A DNA stretch of 46,454 nucleotides from an uncultured Pelagibacteraceae bacterium (GCA_902607945.1 CACLMD010000004.1:1-46454), one strand, 5' to 3'. Positions 35,497 through 43,840 are shown, counted from the first letter of the stretch. Notes: generated from the sequence alone by a model not told the origin. Made by a program: numbers and translations.

Positions 35497-35525
35497 AGTA
35501 TCATATAAGAAGAAGAAAAATTCAA
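35497..35525 (-). promoter_or_regulatory. Probable promoter of the beta-barrel gene
   Basis: On the minus strand TTGAAT (35520-35525) and GATACT (35497-35502) are spaced by 17 bases. This gives a leader of about 38 bases before an AAGGAAG ribosome-binding site and the ATG at 35452. Confidence 0.5.
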
Positions 35526-35558
35526 TCATTAGAGTATAATAGTTAGAAAATTATTATG

Positions 35559-35576
35559 TGTTGTAATATTACAACA
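35559..35576. promoter_or_regulatory. Perfect 18-base palindrome, possible operator
   Basis: TGTTGTAATATTACAACA is a perfect 18-base palindrome. It sits about 34 bases upstream of the -35 element of the beta-barrel gene and about 65 bases after the csiD stop. It resembles a dimeric regulator site. No T-run follows on the minus strand, so it does not look like a terminator. The binding protein is unknown. Confidence 0.45.
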
Positions 35577-35640
35577 AAAAAAGGTTTAATTATAAGGCTT
35601 TTTTTACTATTTTAAAATACAATTTGAAATTGTAAATATA

Positions 35641-36546
35641 TTAAGAGAATTTACCCCTTATTCTCATCAACTCTCGACTCAAAAGCTTGTTTACCACGAA
35701 AGGTTTTCTTCCATGTAACCAAAAATAATTATTAGCAACCAAAATTGAACCTACAGGTAACTTGGTTATTATTTTATTTTTACTTTCTTCTAACGAGTCT
35801 GACAGTTTTTGCAGAAAAACTCCTTGATCCATATTTTTAGGTTCTGGAAATTGGTCTATATATGAAATTTGTGGTTTACCACTTTTATCTTCTGAAAAAA
35901 CTGGGTGTTCAACTTTATAATCTATATTTTTACTTTTTGGAGAACCCCAAATAAAATTTTGTCTTCCGATAGGATCATTGAACAGTTCATCGCAATATTC
36001 CCAATCATCAAGATGTAACATTGCTGTTTCTCCACCCTCTACATTTTTTTCCTCAAGTTTTGTCATTAAGAGCCAATCTGTAGTTTCTTTTACATAAGTT
36101 CCATCAGTATGAAGATCCATATTTGTATAAGCTTTTCTTAAATAAGAGTCACTTTTATCTTCATGTTTGACATGAAATCTAGCATAAAATTTTCCTGCCA
36201 TAGAGTCATGATTGGGATTACCAATCAAATGAGCTATAGCAGTTGATAATTTTACTAGAAAAATATCATCAATATTTGAATTTTTATTTTGTGCACTTAC
36301 AATAAAACATCCAAGATTTCTTTCTCTTACTATCTTATTAATTAGTGGACTAAGTTGATTTTGACTTAGATCATCTAAACTTTTAGCAATTGTAAATCTT
36401 GTAAATGGTTTATATTCAATTGCTGTTAGATCAAATTTTTTAAAAGGAAAAATTAGTTTTTCAATAGTATTATCTTTAATCTTGATATTAATAATTCTTT
36501 TAGATAACTGATTAGTTGAAATTTCAAATCCTGATATATCATTCAT
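35641..36546 (-). CDS. glaH: CsiD/GlaH-family glutarate 2-hydroxylase
   Basis: A 301-residue Fe(II)/2-oxoglutarate dioxygenase of the CsiD family. E. coli GlaH hydroxylates glutarate to L-2-hydroxyglutarate in lysine degradation. The Fe site is visible as His146 and Asp148 in MDLHTDGTY, with the distal His278 in NNYFWLHGRKPF, and the 2-oxoglutarate Arg in SRELMRIRG. Blocks GGETAMLHLDDWE and YIDQFPEP also match the family. It is the last gene of the ABC/azlCD operon, 37 bases after azlD. No lhgO gene follows, unlike in E. coli. Family is firm; glutarate as substrate is by homology. Confidence 0.9.
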   Translation of the reverse strand: MNDISGFEISTNQLSKRIINIKIKDNTIEKLIFPFKKFDLTAIEYKPFTRFTIAKSLDDLSQNQLSPLINKIVRERNLGCFIVSAQNKNSNIDDIFLVKLSTAIAHLIGNPNHDSMAGKFYARFHVKHEDKSDSYLRKAYTNMDLHTDGTYVKETTDWLLMTKLEEKNVEGGETAMLHLDDWEYCDELFNDPIGRQNFIWGSPKSKNIDYKVEHPVFSEDKSGKPQISYIDQFPEPKNMDQGVFLQKLSDSLEESKNKIITKLPVGSILVANNYFWLHGRKPFVVNKLLSRELMRIRGKFS

Positions 36547-36583
36547 ATTATATTTTAACTAAATATATTAAGTTTTTAAAGTA

Positions 36584-36907
36584 TTAAAAATAACTATTTA
36601 ATATTCCCATTGAAATTGCAGAAAAAATCGTAGGATAAACAAAGTTTTTCTTTGAAATAAAAAAAACAAATAAAGATAACAATACAACAACTAATCTGCT
36701 TGCATAGCTTGCATCTATTAAAACACCAGCAGGAAAAATTATAGTTCTTGCTATTAATGCCGCTAAAGTTGCATAGGCTAAACAATTAAACCACTTAAAA
36801 AGCTGAGATGTTTCTTTAATACTCTCTGATGTAATCGTACCCAAAAATCTAGACAAAAATGTTGCTAAAGACGTAACTAGAATTGCATAAACAATATTAG
36901 CTGACAT
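36584..36907 (-). CDS. azlD: AzlD-family membrane protein
   Basis: A 107-residue protein with four hydrophobic helices, the small partner in AzlCD exporters. Typical segments are ATFLSRFLGTI, FKWFNCLAYATLAALIARTIIFPAG and the C-terminal FVYPTIFSAISMGIL. AzlCD exports branched-chain amino acids in Bacillus and E. coli (YgaZH). It overlaps azlC by 11 bases. Being in an operon with an importer of the Liv type suggests a paired import and export balance. Confidence 0.87.
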   Translation of the reverse strand: MSANIVYAILVTSLATFLSRFLGTITSESIKETSQLFKWFNCLAYATLAALIARTIIFPAGVLIDASYASRLVVVLLSLFVFFISKKNFVYPTIFSAISMGILNSYF

Positions 36908-37601
36908 TATACTCTCCGACTAAATAGGCTATAGTTCCACCAATTACACCTGCTAACAGAATTGACCACTCAGGTGAAAATAAATAGATAATTGGTCCTA
37001 ATATTATTCCAAGTAAGACAGATAAAGTAACTTGTACAGTTTTTGATGCTCCAATTAACATACATAAAAAATAAACTGGATTAAGAATTGCTAATCCAAT
37101 CATCATGTCTTTATTCATGTATTCTGAAAAATAGAAACCTATAAATGTTCCAACAACAGAAACACTTAATGTTGCACTTCCAATTCCAATCCAATAATCA
37201 ATCCTATATTCTTTTGGAATTTTCTTGTAATTACTTTTCATTATTAACCACGCGGAAACAGCAATAAAATGACAAGAAAAGTAATACTTCCACTTAGGTT
37301 GAGATTTGTGCATCATTAACGGAAACAAAGATACAGCCATAGGATAAAGCCGTGCATTAACTATCCAAACTGCTAGAAAAATATTAAGTAGAGATGCTCC
37401 AATTAACATGGACTCAGCCATTACTAGTGAACCGGGCAATGCATAAGTTAAGACAGTTGAAAAAATACTTTCTTGAATATTAAAACCTAAATTTTTAAAA
37501 AGAGCTCCAATCGCCACAAAGCAACAAGTAAGGGCTATTGCTGGACTGTCATAAGTAAATATAGATCTATAACCTTTTAAGAAAAAACTTTTATTTACCA
37601 T
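36897..37601 (-). CDS. azlC: AzlC-family amino-acid exporter
   Basis: A 234-residue protein with six to eight helices and AzlC-family features, such as FNIQESIFSTVLTYALPGSLVMAESML, FLAVWIVNARLYPMAVSLFP and the GIGSATLSVSVVGTFIG helix. It forms the exporter with AzlD. The start codon overlaps the stop of the livF-like gene by one base, so it is coupled to the ABC operon. Substrate is by homology; other amino acids are possible. Confidence 0.85.
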   Translation of the reverse strand: MVNKSFFLKGYRSIFTYDSPAIALTCCFVAIGALFKNLGFNIQESIFSTVLTYALPGSLVMAESMLIGASLLNIFLAVWIVNARLYPMAVSLFPLMMHKSQPKWKYYFSCHFIAVSAWLIMKSNYKKIPKEYRIDYWIGIGSATLSVSVVGTFIGFYFSEYMNKDMMIGLAILNPVYFLCMLIGASKTVQVTLSVLLGIILGPIIYLFSPEWSILLAGVIGGTIAYLVGEYNVS

Positions 37602-38386
37602 TATCCACCCAGGAATAATCTACCTACATCTGGGTTTTCTAATAAATCATCTCCTTTTCCAGCTATAGCAGTTTGACCTGAAACTAAAACATAACCAATA
37701 TCAGCAAACTCAAGACCTTTTTTAGCATTTTGCTCAACAAGGATAATTGTTTTTTTTTCGTTTTGTTGAAGATCTCTTAAAATTTCAAATACCATATCTA
37801 TATATCTGGGCTCAAGACCAATTGATGGTTCATCAACTAGTAAAACTGATGGCTTCATAACTAATGCTCTAGAAATTTCTAATAATCTTCTTTCACCTCC
37901 AGATAAAACTTTTGCTGGTTGATTTCTTCTATTTCCTAGTCTTTCATATTTTTGAAGAATTTTTTCAGCCTCTGCGTAAGACTCTTCTGTTTTATCTTTA
38001 ATAAATCCTCCCATTAATAAATTTTCTTCTACTGTCATGTCTGGAAATACAGAATTATCCTGAAGTATATAAGCTATTCCAACTGATTTAAGTTTTTCAG
38101 CTGGAGAAAGATTGGTTATTTCTTTTCCATCAATTTCAATTTTTCCAGAAAAGATATTTGTAAACCCATAAATTGAATGAAGTATTGTTGATTTACCTGC
38201 ACCATTGGGACCTATCAAACATAATGATTGAGCTTTACTAACAAAAAGTTCAAAATTATGCAGTATCTCCATTTTACCATAACCAGCATTTAAATTTTTA
38301 ATAGTTAAGTGGACATCGTTAGGAGAAAGATTTTTTAAATCCTCAGCTATAGGTGCTTTACCTAAAACTTCATATTGATTAGACAT
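37601..38386 (-). CDS. livF: ABC transporter ATP-binding protein, LivF type
   Basis: A 261-residue ATPase with an extra N-terminal extension of about 25 residues (MSNQYEVLGKAPIAEDLKNL) before the core. Walker A GPNGAGKST, signature LSGGERRLLEISRAL and Walker B VLLVDEPSIG are intact, as is the VEQNAKKGL switch region and the LFLGG ending. Its start codon overlaps the livG-type stop by one base and its stop overlaps the azlC start by one base. It energises the second Liv-type importer in this window. Confidence 0.95.
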   Translation of the reverse strand: MSNQYEVLGKAPIAEDLKNLSPNDVHLTIKNLNAGYGKMEILHNFELFVSKAQSLCLIGPNGAGKSTILHSIYGFTNIFSGKIEIDGKEITNLSPAEKLKSVGIAYILQDNSVFPDMTVEENLLMGGFIKDKTEESYAEAEKILQKYERLGNRRNQPAKVLSGGERRLLEISRALVMKPSVLLVDEPSIGLEPRYIDMVFEILRDLQQNEKKTIILVEQNAKKGLEFADIGYVLVSGQTAIAGKGDDLLENPDVGRLFLGG

Positions 38387-39126
38387 TATTGAGCCCCCAA
38401 ATAAGCATCAACAACTCGCTTATCATTTTTAATTTCATCTGGTGAACCATTTGCGAGCATTTTTCCATGAGCTAAACAAAAAATATCCTCTGCTAGTTGC
38501 ATAATCACCTTCATATTATGTTCGATTACTAAAAGTGTTATGCCAAAATCTTGATTAACTTTAATTAATCTATCAATAATTCCATTGATTAAAGTTGGAT
38601 TAATTCCTGCAGTAGGCTCATCTAATAATAACATTTCAGGCTCATTCATTAATGCCATCGCAAGTTCTAATAATTTTTGCTGACCAAAAGATAAGTCACC
38701 TGCTCTTAATTTTCTTTTTTGGTATAAACCAACAAAATTCAATAAATTTTCAGCTTTTTCTGTCAAATCTTTTGGAATCTTATTAAATATTGTAAATAAA
38801 CTAGCGTCACTACCTTTGTGACTAATCAGCATGTTTTCTACACAATTCAACTTTCCATAAATTCTTGTTTGTTGAAAGGTTCTTAGCAGACCAAGTTTTG
38901 CAATCACTGGAACTGGTAATTCAGATACTTCTTTTCCATTAAACTTAATAGATCCATTATCTATTGGATAAGTACCTACGATAGAGTTAAATAAAGTAGT
39001 TTTACCCGAACCATTTGGTCCAATTAAACCAACAATTTTACCTTTCTCAACTTTCATTGATATATCAACATTGGCTTTAACCCCACCAAACGATTTACTT
39101 ACATTGCTAACTTCCAAAATACTCAT
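38386..39126 (-). CDS. livG: ABC transporter ATP-binding protein, LivG type
   Basis: A 246-residue ATPase with Walker A GPNGSGKTT, LLRTFQQTRIY, the LivG-style signature LSFGQQKLLELAMAL, Walker B LLLDEPTAG and the IEHNMKVI switch. It overlaps livM by four bases and livF by one. It is the second ATPase of the importer encoded from 41479-42717 downward. Sequence identity to the other livG in this window is moderate, so they are not a recent duplication. Confidence 0.94.
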   Translation of the reverse strand: MSILEVSNVSKSFGGVKANVDISMKVEKGKIVGLIGPNGSGKTTLFNSIVGTYPIDNGSIKFNGKEVSELPVPVIAKLGLLRTFQQTRIYGKLNCVENMLISHKGSDASLFTIFNKIPKDLTEKAENLLNFVGLYQKRKLRAGDLSFGQQKLLELAMALMNEPEMLLLDEPTAGINPTLINGIIDRLIKVNQDFGITLLVIEHNMKVIMQLAEDIFCLAHGKMLANGSPDEIKNDKRVVDAYLGAQ

Positions 39127-40172
39127 TTTAATTCTACCTGTGCTTTTCGATCAGCTTCATCAACTACTTCTCCAAATCTTTCAGGGTATTTTTCTCTTAG
39201 CCATCCCATTATTCCCTCAGGGAAATATATTACTATTACAACTATAAGAACTCCAAGTGCAACGTACTGCCAACCTAAAAAGAATGTCCAAAATCCTTCT
39301 TTGAAAATATGAAATACAGTTGCTCCAATAACTGGTCCCCATAGAGTTCCTTTACCACCCAAGATTGCCATCAAGACCATGAATACTCCCATCTCTCTTC
39401 CATCAAACGCTACATCAGTGGAGTCTATGTAACCAACTAGTCCACCCATAATTCCTCCAGCTAATCCGCAAAAGAAAGCGGATATCATCCACCCAATAAT
39501 CTTATATTTCATTGTTTGAATTCCCATCGCCTCAGCTTTGTCTTCATTATCTCTTATTGCATTTAAGATTAACTTAAATCTAGTTGAGTAAATTGATTTG
39601 ACAGTAATGAAAGTTAAAACAACTGCCATAAAACTTAAGAAATAAAAAAATTCTCCTCTCGACTCTAAACCACCAACATCAGGAAATGGTGGAGTTGTAA
39701 AACCTTGTCCAGCTCCAATAATTTCTATACCTCCTGAAATTTCTCCTGCAGCAACTCCTAAACCTAATGTACAAATTGCAAAGTAATGTCCCCTTAATCC
39801 TAAAATTGAGTAACCAATTAGTCCAGCAACAATTGTTGGGACCACTGCGGCAACCACAAGTCCAACTGCCATTCCTTGAAAAAATTGAGCAGGTGTATGT
39901 ACAAATGTTTTCTCACCACCACTTTCAGTCCATTCAGCTAAAGGAAAAAACATTCCAACTTGAACAGATGCACAAAGGTACATTCCAAGGCCATAAAATA
40001 AAATATTACCAAAAGTGTTATAACCCATTTCCCCACCTTGAATATTCCAAGTAAGAGCTAAAACAATTAGAACACAAAGTATTGATAATTGAACTTTAAA
40101 TGCTGGAAAAACAAAGGGTGCAGCTAATCCAAAAATTAAAATTGCAGTATATAAAATTAAATTTTTGTTCAT
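39123..40172 (-). CDS. livM: Branched-chain-type ABC permease, LivM type
   Basis: A 349-residue permease with about nine helices. Landmarks are LTWNIQGGEMGYNTFGNILFYGLGMY, GLRGHYFAICTLGLGVAAGEISGG, the EAA-like loop NAIRDNEDKAEAMGIQT, and AILGGKGTLWGPVIGA. An acidic periplasmic segment near WTESGGEKTFVHTPAQFF is unusual. A charged cytoplasmic tail (LREKYPERFGEVVDEADRKAQ) ends the protein. It overlaps the upstream 118-residue gene by four bases and livG by four. It pairs with LivH. Confidence 0.93.
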   Translation of the reverse strand: MNKNLILYTAILIFGLAAPFVFPAFKVQLSILCVLIVLALTWNIQGGEMGYNTFGNILFYGLGMYLCASVQVGMFFPLAEWTESGGEKTFVHTPAQFFQGMAVGLVVAAVVPTIVAGLIGYSILGLRGHYFAICTLGLGVAAGEISGGIEIIGAGQGFTTPPFPDVGGLESRGEFFYFLSFMAVVLTFITVKSIYSTRFKLILNAIRDNEDKAEAMGIQTMKYKIIGWMISAFFCGLAGGIMGGLVGYIDSTDVAFDGREMGVFMVLMAILGGKGTLWGPVIGATVFHIFKEGFWTFFLGWQYVALGVLIVVIVIYFPEGIMGWLREKYPERFGEVVDEADRKAQVELK

Positions 40173-40525
40173 TTTTTCCCTTTAATTTTATAAACATATC
40201 CCCATCCAGTTGCGATATTATAAAAACAATATCCTGCCCAACCAATTAATAAATAAGGCCAAAACTTGATTGCTAATAAAATTATTCCACCACCTCGTCT
40301 AGCAGCTGCTCTTCCTTGTTGTTGACTTGAAGCTTGTGATAAAGGATCTTCCCAACCAGAAAGCAAATAAATACCAGCAATTAAATTGTATGCAGAGAAA
40401 ATAATTAATATTGTAACGCAAATCTTTAAAAACTCGAACTTTTCTTTATCCTGAAAATAAGCCATAGGCCAAATAATTACAAAACTACCAATAAATGATA
40501 TAGCTATAATTTTTGCTGTAATCAT
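40169..40525 (-). CDS. Unknown small membrane protein within a liv operon
   Basis: A 118-residue protein with about three hydrophobic segments: residues 4-24, 33-56 and 79-103. Between the second and third lies a polar, Gln/Arg/Gly-rich linker SQASSQQQGRAAARRGGG. I do not recognise a family. It starts two bases before the end-side of livH on the same strand and overlaps livM by four bases, so it is made with the two permeases. It may be an accessory subunit of the importer, or a spacer protein helping membrane insertion. It is too long and too well embedded to be spurious. Confidence 0.75.
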   Translation of the reverse strand: MITAKIIAISFIGSFVIIWPMAYFQDKEKFEFLKICVTILIIFSAYNLIAGIYLLSGWEDPLSQASSQQQGRAAARRGGGIILLAIKFWPYLLIGWAGYCFYNIATGWGYVYKIKGKK

Positions 40526-40526
40526 C

Positions 40527-41420
40527 TTATTTTAAATACTCTCTTTTTCTTGATAACTTAAATCTTCTGTAAACAAGAATTAAAACTAATAATAAAAATA
40601 CTGCACCAATTCTAAATTCTGTACCTAAAATGTAATCTGCGAATTCCTCAAAAACCCCTAATCCCATTCCTGATAAAGCTACTCCAGGTAAATTTCCTAA
40701 TCCTGCAACAATTACAATCATGAAGGACCTAATTGTGTAAGGTAATCCCATGTATGGATGAATTGTAAATGTTATTGATATTAGCGCACCTGCAACTCCG
40801 CAAAGAGCTGCATTAATGCCAAATGTAGCAGCATAAACTTTCTCTGTATCTACTCCTAAAATCTTTGCTGCTCTTGAATTCTGCGCAGTTGCTCTAATGG
40901 CACGGCCAAGCTTAGATTTTTTCATATAAATCACTAAACAAATTGCGAATAAAATACTAATGAATGCAGAAAATATTTTTGAGTTTGGTAAAACTACTGC
41001 ACTATCAAATAAAAAAGTTGTTCCATAACCAGAGTTAGCTAGAACAACATCTGCACCAAATGCAAAATTCATTAGTTGCATAAAAAGAATACTAATTCCA
41101 AATGTAGCAAGAATTGAAATGAATAAATCTCTATCCACAACTTTATTAATTACCAACTTGTAAAGCCCAACTCCAACAAAATACATTATAATTGGCGCAA
41201 CGATTACGCCCCAAGCAGGATGAATTCCATAAAGATACATAAAATATGCAATATATCCTCCAAGAATAACTAAATCACCTTGTGCAATATTTATGATATT
41301 CATAACTCCCCATTGCAAAGCCATACCATAAGCAATCAATGCAAATAAAATTCCTAAAAGTATCCCATCCAAGCAAGCTTGAACGCTAATCATTGGATAT
41401 TGGAAAACCATAAAATCCAT
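40527..41420 (-). CDS. livH: Branched-chain-type ABC permease, LivH type
   Basis: A 297-residue permease with eight helices. Family segments are ACLDGILLGILFALIAYGMALQWGVMNIINIAQGDLVILGGY near the N-terminus, the EAA-like loop IRATAQNSRAAKILGVDTEK and VIVAGLGNLPGVALSGM. It is separated from the binding-protein gene upstream by a strong terminator-like hairpin, so its level is probably lower than that of the binding protein. It is followed by the unknown 118-residue gene after one base. Confidence 0.94.
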   Translation of the reverse strand: MDFMVFQYPMISVQACLDGILLGILFALIAYGMALQWGVMNIINIAQGDLVILGGYIAYFMYLYGIHPAWGVIVAPIIMYFVGVGLYKLVINKVVDRDLFISILATFGISILFMQLMNFAFGADVVLANSGYGTTFLFDSAVVLPNSKIFSAFISILFAICLVIYMKKSKLGRAIRATAQNSRAAKILGVDTEKVYAATFGINAALCGVAGALISITFTIHPYMGLPYTIRSFMIVIVAGLGNLPGVALSGMGLGVFEEFADYILGTEFRIGAVFLLLVLILVYRRFKLSRKREYLK

Positions 41421-41430
41421 AATTCGACCT

Positions 41431-41466
41431 TAAAAAAAAATACCCCCTAGAGTTTAGGGGGTATTT
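41431..41466 (-). terminator. Hairpin with T-run after the binding-protein gene
   Basis: A perfect 12-base inverted repeat (41438-41449 with 41455-41466) with a five-base loop lies 13 bases after the binding-protein stop. On the minus strand it is followed by a run of T (nine A on the plus strand). It is likely a partial terminator, since livH and the rest of the operon follow at once. Confidence 0.8.
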
Positions 41467-41478
41467 ATAGATTAGTTA

Positions 41479-42717
41479 TTATCTTTCAGACCACTTAGGA
41501 ACTGGGTGAATCAACTTAGCTGAAGCCCACTTAAGTGGAGCTACAACTTTGTTTTCACATTTCCCAGCGCTATCACACATAACTTGGAAAAGTACCATCG
41601 GCTTGTCAACGTTCTGACCACCCGGTGCGAACTTTATATTTCCATAGAATGTTTGCATGTTAGTTGCTGCTAGAGCATCTCTTACTTTCTTTTGATCGAA
41701 AGAATTAGCTCTTTCAAAAGCATCTTTGAAAACTAACAATGCTGCTGAAGACTCAGCTGCTTGGTACGGCGGATCATATCCAAACTCTTTTGTAAAGTCT
41801 GCCGCATAAGTCATACCATCCTTAAAGAAGTCATCTTTATAAGTTAACGTTTTATGCCATTGTGAAGCACAAAGAGCATACTGAGAATTTTTACCATGTT
41901 GTTTTGATAATTTCGCAGCATCACAGTGCGTCATTGCTAGCATTGGAACATCCACTTTCATTTCCGCAATTTGTCTAACTGCAGTTAATGCACCTTTTGT
42001 ATGACCTGAAACAACTAAAACGTCTGGCTTCATTTGTTTAACTTTAACTAATGTTGCAGCCATATCGTTTAGCTCTTTAGGTAGTTTATCGTCAATTATA
42101 ATCTCAGATCCAGTTCTTTTTGCTGCATCTAAAATACCTAATCTAACGTCTTGAGAAAATGCATCTTGTTCAAATGCTTGTGCAATTCTTACACCTTTTC
42201 CACCATTCAACTCTACTGCAGTTTCAATAGCTACATCAAGATAAAGGTTTGCTGGAGCTAAAACTGCAAATAGATATTTGTAACCTTTAGTAAACAAAGA
42301 TCTAGAAGCACCATTTGCCTCAACCATTGGTACACCATATTTTTCTGTTACAGGTGCAATTGCTTTTGTTAATCCTGAACTGTATGGGCCAAGCATAAAC
42401 TCAACACCATCTTGTGAGATTAATCTTTCTGCAAGCTGTGCTGCTCTTTTTGGGTTTGACTCATCATCATAATAAATGATTTCAAACTTATAAGTTTTTC
42501 CACCAACTTTTACTCCACCCATGCTGTTAATTCTATCCACAGCCATATTATAGCCGTTTTGAGTATGAACACCATTTGATGAATACTTACCTGTTAGTGA
42601 AATAGCAGAACCTAAAATTATCTTATCCCCAACAACTTTTGCAAAAGATGTTACCGATGTTGATAATAATAATGCTAATGCAGAAATAAAACTTAATATT
42701 ATTTTATTTATTTTCAT
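41479..42717 (-). CDS. ABC transporter substrate-binding protein, Liv type
   Basis: A 412-residue type I periplasmic binding protein with signal peptide (cleaved about residue 26, SFA). Family blocks include ILGSAISLTGKYSSNGVHTQNGYNMAVDRIN, YYDDESNPKRAAQLAERLI and LGPYSSGLTKAIAPVTEKYGVPMVE. It carries several Cys in the C-terminal half (HCDAAK, YALCASQ, CDSAGKCE), which may form disulfides. It heads the livH-118 aa-livM-livG-livF-azlC-azlD-glaH operon, with an own promoter and a hairpin after the gene. Ligand unknown. Confidence 0.94.
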   Translation of the reverse strand: MKINKIILSFISALALLLSTSVTSFAKVVGDKIILGSAISLTGKYSSNGVHTQNGYNMAVDRINSMGGVKVGGKTYKFEIIYYDDESNPKRAAQLAERLISQDGVEFMLGPYSSGLTKAIAPVTEKYGVPMVEANGASRSLFTKGYKYLFAVLAPANLYLDVAIETAVELNGGKGVRIAQAFEQDAFSQDVRLGILDAAKRTGSEIIIDDKLPKELNDMAATLVKVKQMKPDVLVVSGHTKGALTAVRQIAEMKVDVPMLAMTHCDAAKLSKQHGKNSQYALCASQWHKTLTYKDDFFKDGMTYAADFTKEFGYDPPYQAAESSAALLVFKDAFERANSFDQKKVRDALAATNMQTFYGNIKFAPGGQNVDKPMVLFQVMCDSAGKCENKVVAPLKWASAKLIHPVPKWSER

Positions 42718-42748
42718 TTTATTTCCCTTTTTAATTAATTAAAATCCG

Positions 42749-42777
42749 ATTAAATAAAGAAAACTATAGTTTTGCAA
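42749..42777 (-). promoter_or_regulatory. Probable promoter of the liv/azl/glaH operon
   Basis: On the minus strand TTGCAA (42772-42777) and TTTAAT (42749-42754) are separated by 17 bases, about 30 bases before the binding-protein start. An AAGGGAAA ribosome-binding site precedes the ATG at 42717. Confidence 0.5.
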
Positions 42778-42803
42778 GAGACAAAAGGTGCCTTCAGCAT
42801 TAG

Positions 42804-43418
42804 CTAATACTGTTGTGTAATAATAATTATAAAAGCAATTAAAACTAAAACACCCGCAGAGATTGTATTTATTGTTTTTGGATTAGTTTTTATCCAATTA
42901 ATTAATTTTTGAGCCATTAAAGCATAACCAATTAAAGATAAAAAATCTAAAACAACATAAGTTGTAATTAAGATAAAGAATTGAACAACATAATTTGAAT
43001 TAAAATCAATAAACTGCGGGAATATTAAAGGAAAAAACAACCAAGCCTTAGGACTTGTTCCTGCAACTAAAAAACCATCTTTAAAAAAAGAAATAAAACT
43101 TTTTGAAGTAACTACTTTTTGATTTATTTGTTTAGGGGCTGATTTATAAACATCATAAGCCAAATAAAGTAAATAAATTACTCCAATCCATTTAAAAATA
43201 TTTAAAAAATTTGGATTATCTGAAAAGAAACTACCTAAAACAAAAATAACTAAAGTTGCCTGAATAAAATTTGCTGTAATATCTCCTAATGCAGTCCAAA
43301 CACATTTTTGAACTCCATAACTCATGGAATATGAAATAATAACAATCCTTGGTGTGCCTGGTGTAATAAATAAGAAAATTATGATTTGTAAAAAAAGGAT
43401 AAAATCTAGGGGGAGCAT
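42804..43418 (-). CDS. LysE/RhtB-family exporter
   Basis: A 204-residue inner-membrane protein with six hydrophobic helices. The N-terminal LFITPGTPRIVIISYSMSYG block and GTSPKAWLFFPLIFPQFID are LysE/RhtB family landmarks. These carriers export amino acids such as lysine, homoserine or threonine. It lies upstream of the ABC operon in the same direction but is separated from it by an 86-base gap with a promoter. The gene is divergent from a DUF2805 unit with a gap of 40 to 120 bases. Substrate not determined. Confidence 0.87.
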   Translation of the reverse strand: MLPLDFILFLQIIIFLFITPGTPRIVIISYSMSYGVQKCVWTALGDITANFIQATLVIFVLGSFFSDNPNFLNIFKWIGVIYLLYLAYDVYKSAPKQINQKVVTSKSFISFFKDGFLVAGTSPKAWLFFPLIFPQFIDFNSNYVVQFFILITTYVVLDFLSLIGYALMAQKLINWIKTNPKTINTISAGVLVLIAFIIIITQQY

Positions 43419-43432
43419 ATAAAAAAAAAAGA

Positions 43433-43475
43433 TAGTCCTTAAAAACCGGGAGCTAAAGATGGCTAAGAAGGACTA
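43433..43475 (+). promoter_or_regulatory. Inverted repeat around a small-ORF start
   Basis: Eight-base arms TAGTCCTT (43433-43440) and AAGGACTA (43468-43475) enclose a GGGAG ribosome-binding site and the ATG at 43459. As RNA, this would place the start region in a hairpin loop upstream of the DUF2805 gene. Function is uncertain. Confidence 0.35.
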
Positions 43476-43533
43476 CCAAAACCATAATAACAGATCTAAA
43501 AAAAAATGCATTATCGATTTTTTTCAAATATAA
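43459..43533 (+). CDS. Candidate 24-residue basic leader peptide
   Basis: A 24-codon ORF starts MAKKDYQNHNNRSKKK and ends CIIDFFQI. It has a GGGAG site with good spacing to the ATG and stops seven bases before the next start, whose AAGGA site overlaps this stop codon. The peptide is basic then hydrophobic. I recognise no family. It may be a leader peptide or a small gene coupled to the DUF2805 protein, or it may be chance. Confidence 0.35.
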   Translation: MAKKDYQNHNNRSKKKCIIDFFQI

Positions 43534-43540
43534 GGAATTA

Positions 43541-43837
43541 ATGAAAAAAAAAGGTCACACCCCGATTACAAAGGTTAAAAATCCTGAACCAAATATCGAA
43601 AGTCCAGATTGGGTCATCTGGGCTGCTTGGGCAGATAGAATCACTTTTGAGGAGATAGAGGAAAAAACTGGAAACACTGAATCTCAAGTAATAAAAATAA
43701 TGAGGAGATCTCTTAAACCATCTTCGTTTAGATTATGGAGAAAAAGAGTAAATCAGAAAAGTATAAAACATAGAAAAAAATTTGAATATTCAAGAAAACA
43801 AATTACTAGTAAAATTAAAAAAGGTGATTATCTATAA
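43541..43837 (+). CDS. DUF2805 / TIGR03643-family protein
   Basis: A 98-residue, very basic protein of the DUF2805 (TIGR03643) family. It shows the conserved SPDWVIWAAWADRITFEEIEEKTG and MRRSLKPSSFRLWRKRV blocks. The middle looks like a helix-turn-helix of the ITFEEIEEKTGNTESQVIKIM kind, so nucleic-acid binding is plausible. No function is established for the family. A glutaredoxin gene starts three bases later on the same strand, so the two probably form one unit, perhaps with the small ORF upstream. Confidence 0.85.
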   Translation: MKKKGHTPITKVKNPEPNIESPDWVIWAAWADRITFEEIEEKTGNTESQVIKIMRRSLKPSSFRLWRKRVNQKSIKHRKKFEYSRKQITSKIKKGDYL

Positions 43838-43840
43838 TCT

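Noticed and set aside
35576-35605. Possible terminator for glaH (AAAAAAAG paired with CTTTTTTT)
   Set aside because: The stem has one G-C pair only and a 14-base loop, so it is too weak to call; the AT-rich background gives such pairs by chance.
43468-43540. Riboswitch or structured RNA ahead of the DUF2805 gene
   Set aside because: Apart from the eight-base repeat there is no known riboswitch core, and the sequence is A-rich and unstructured.
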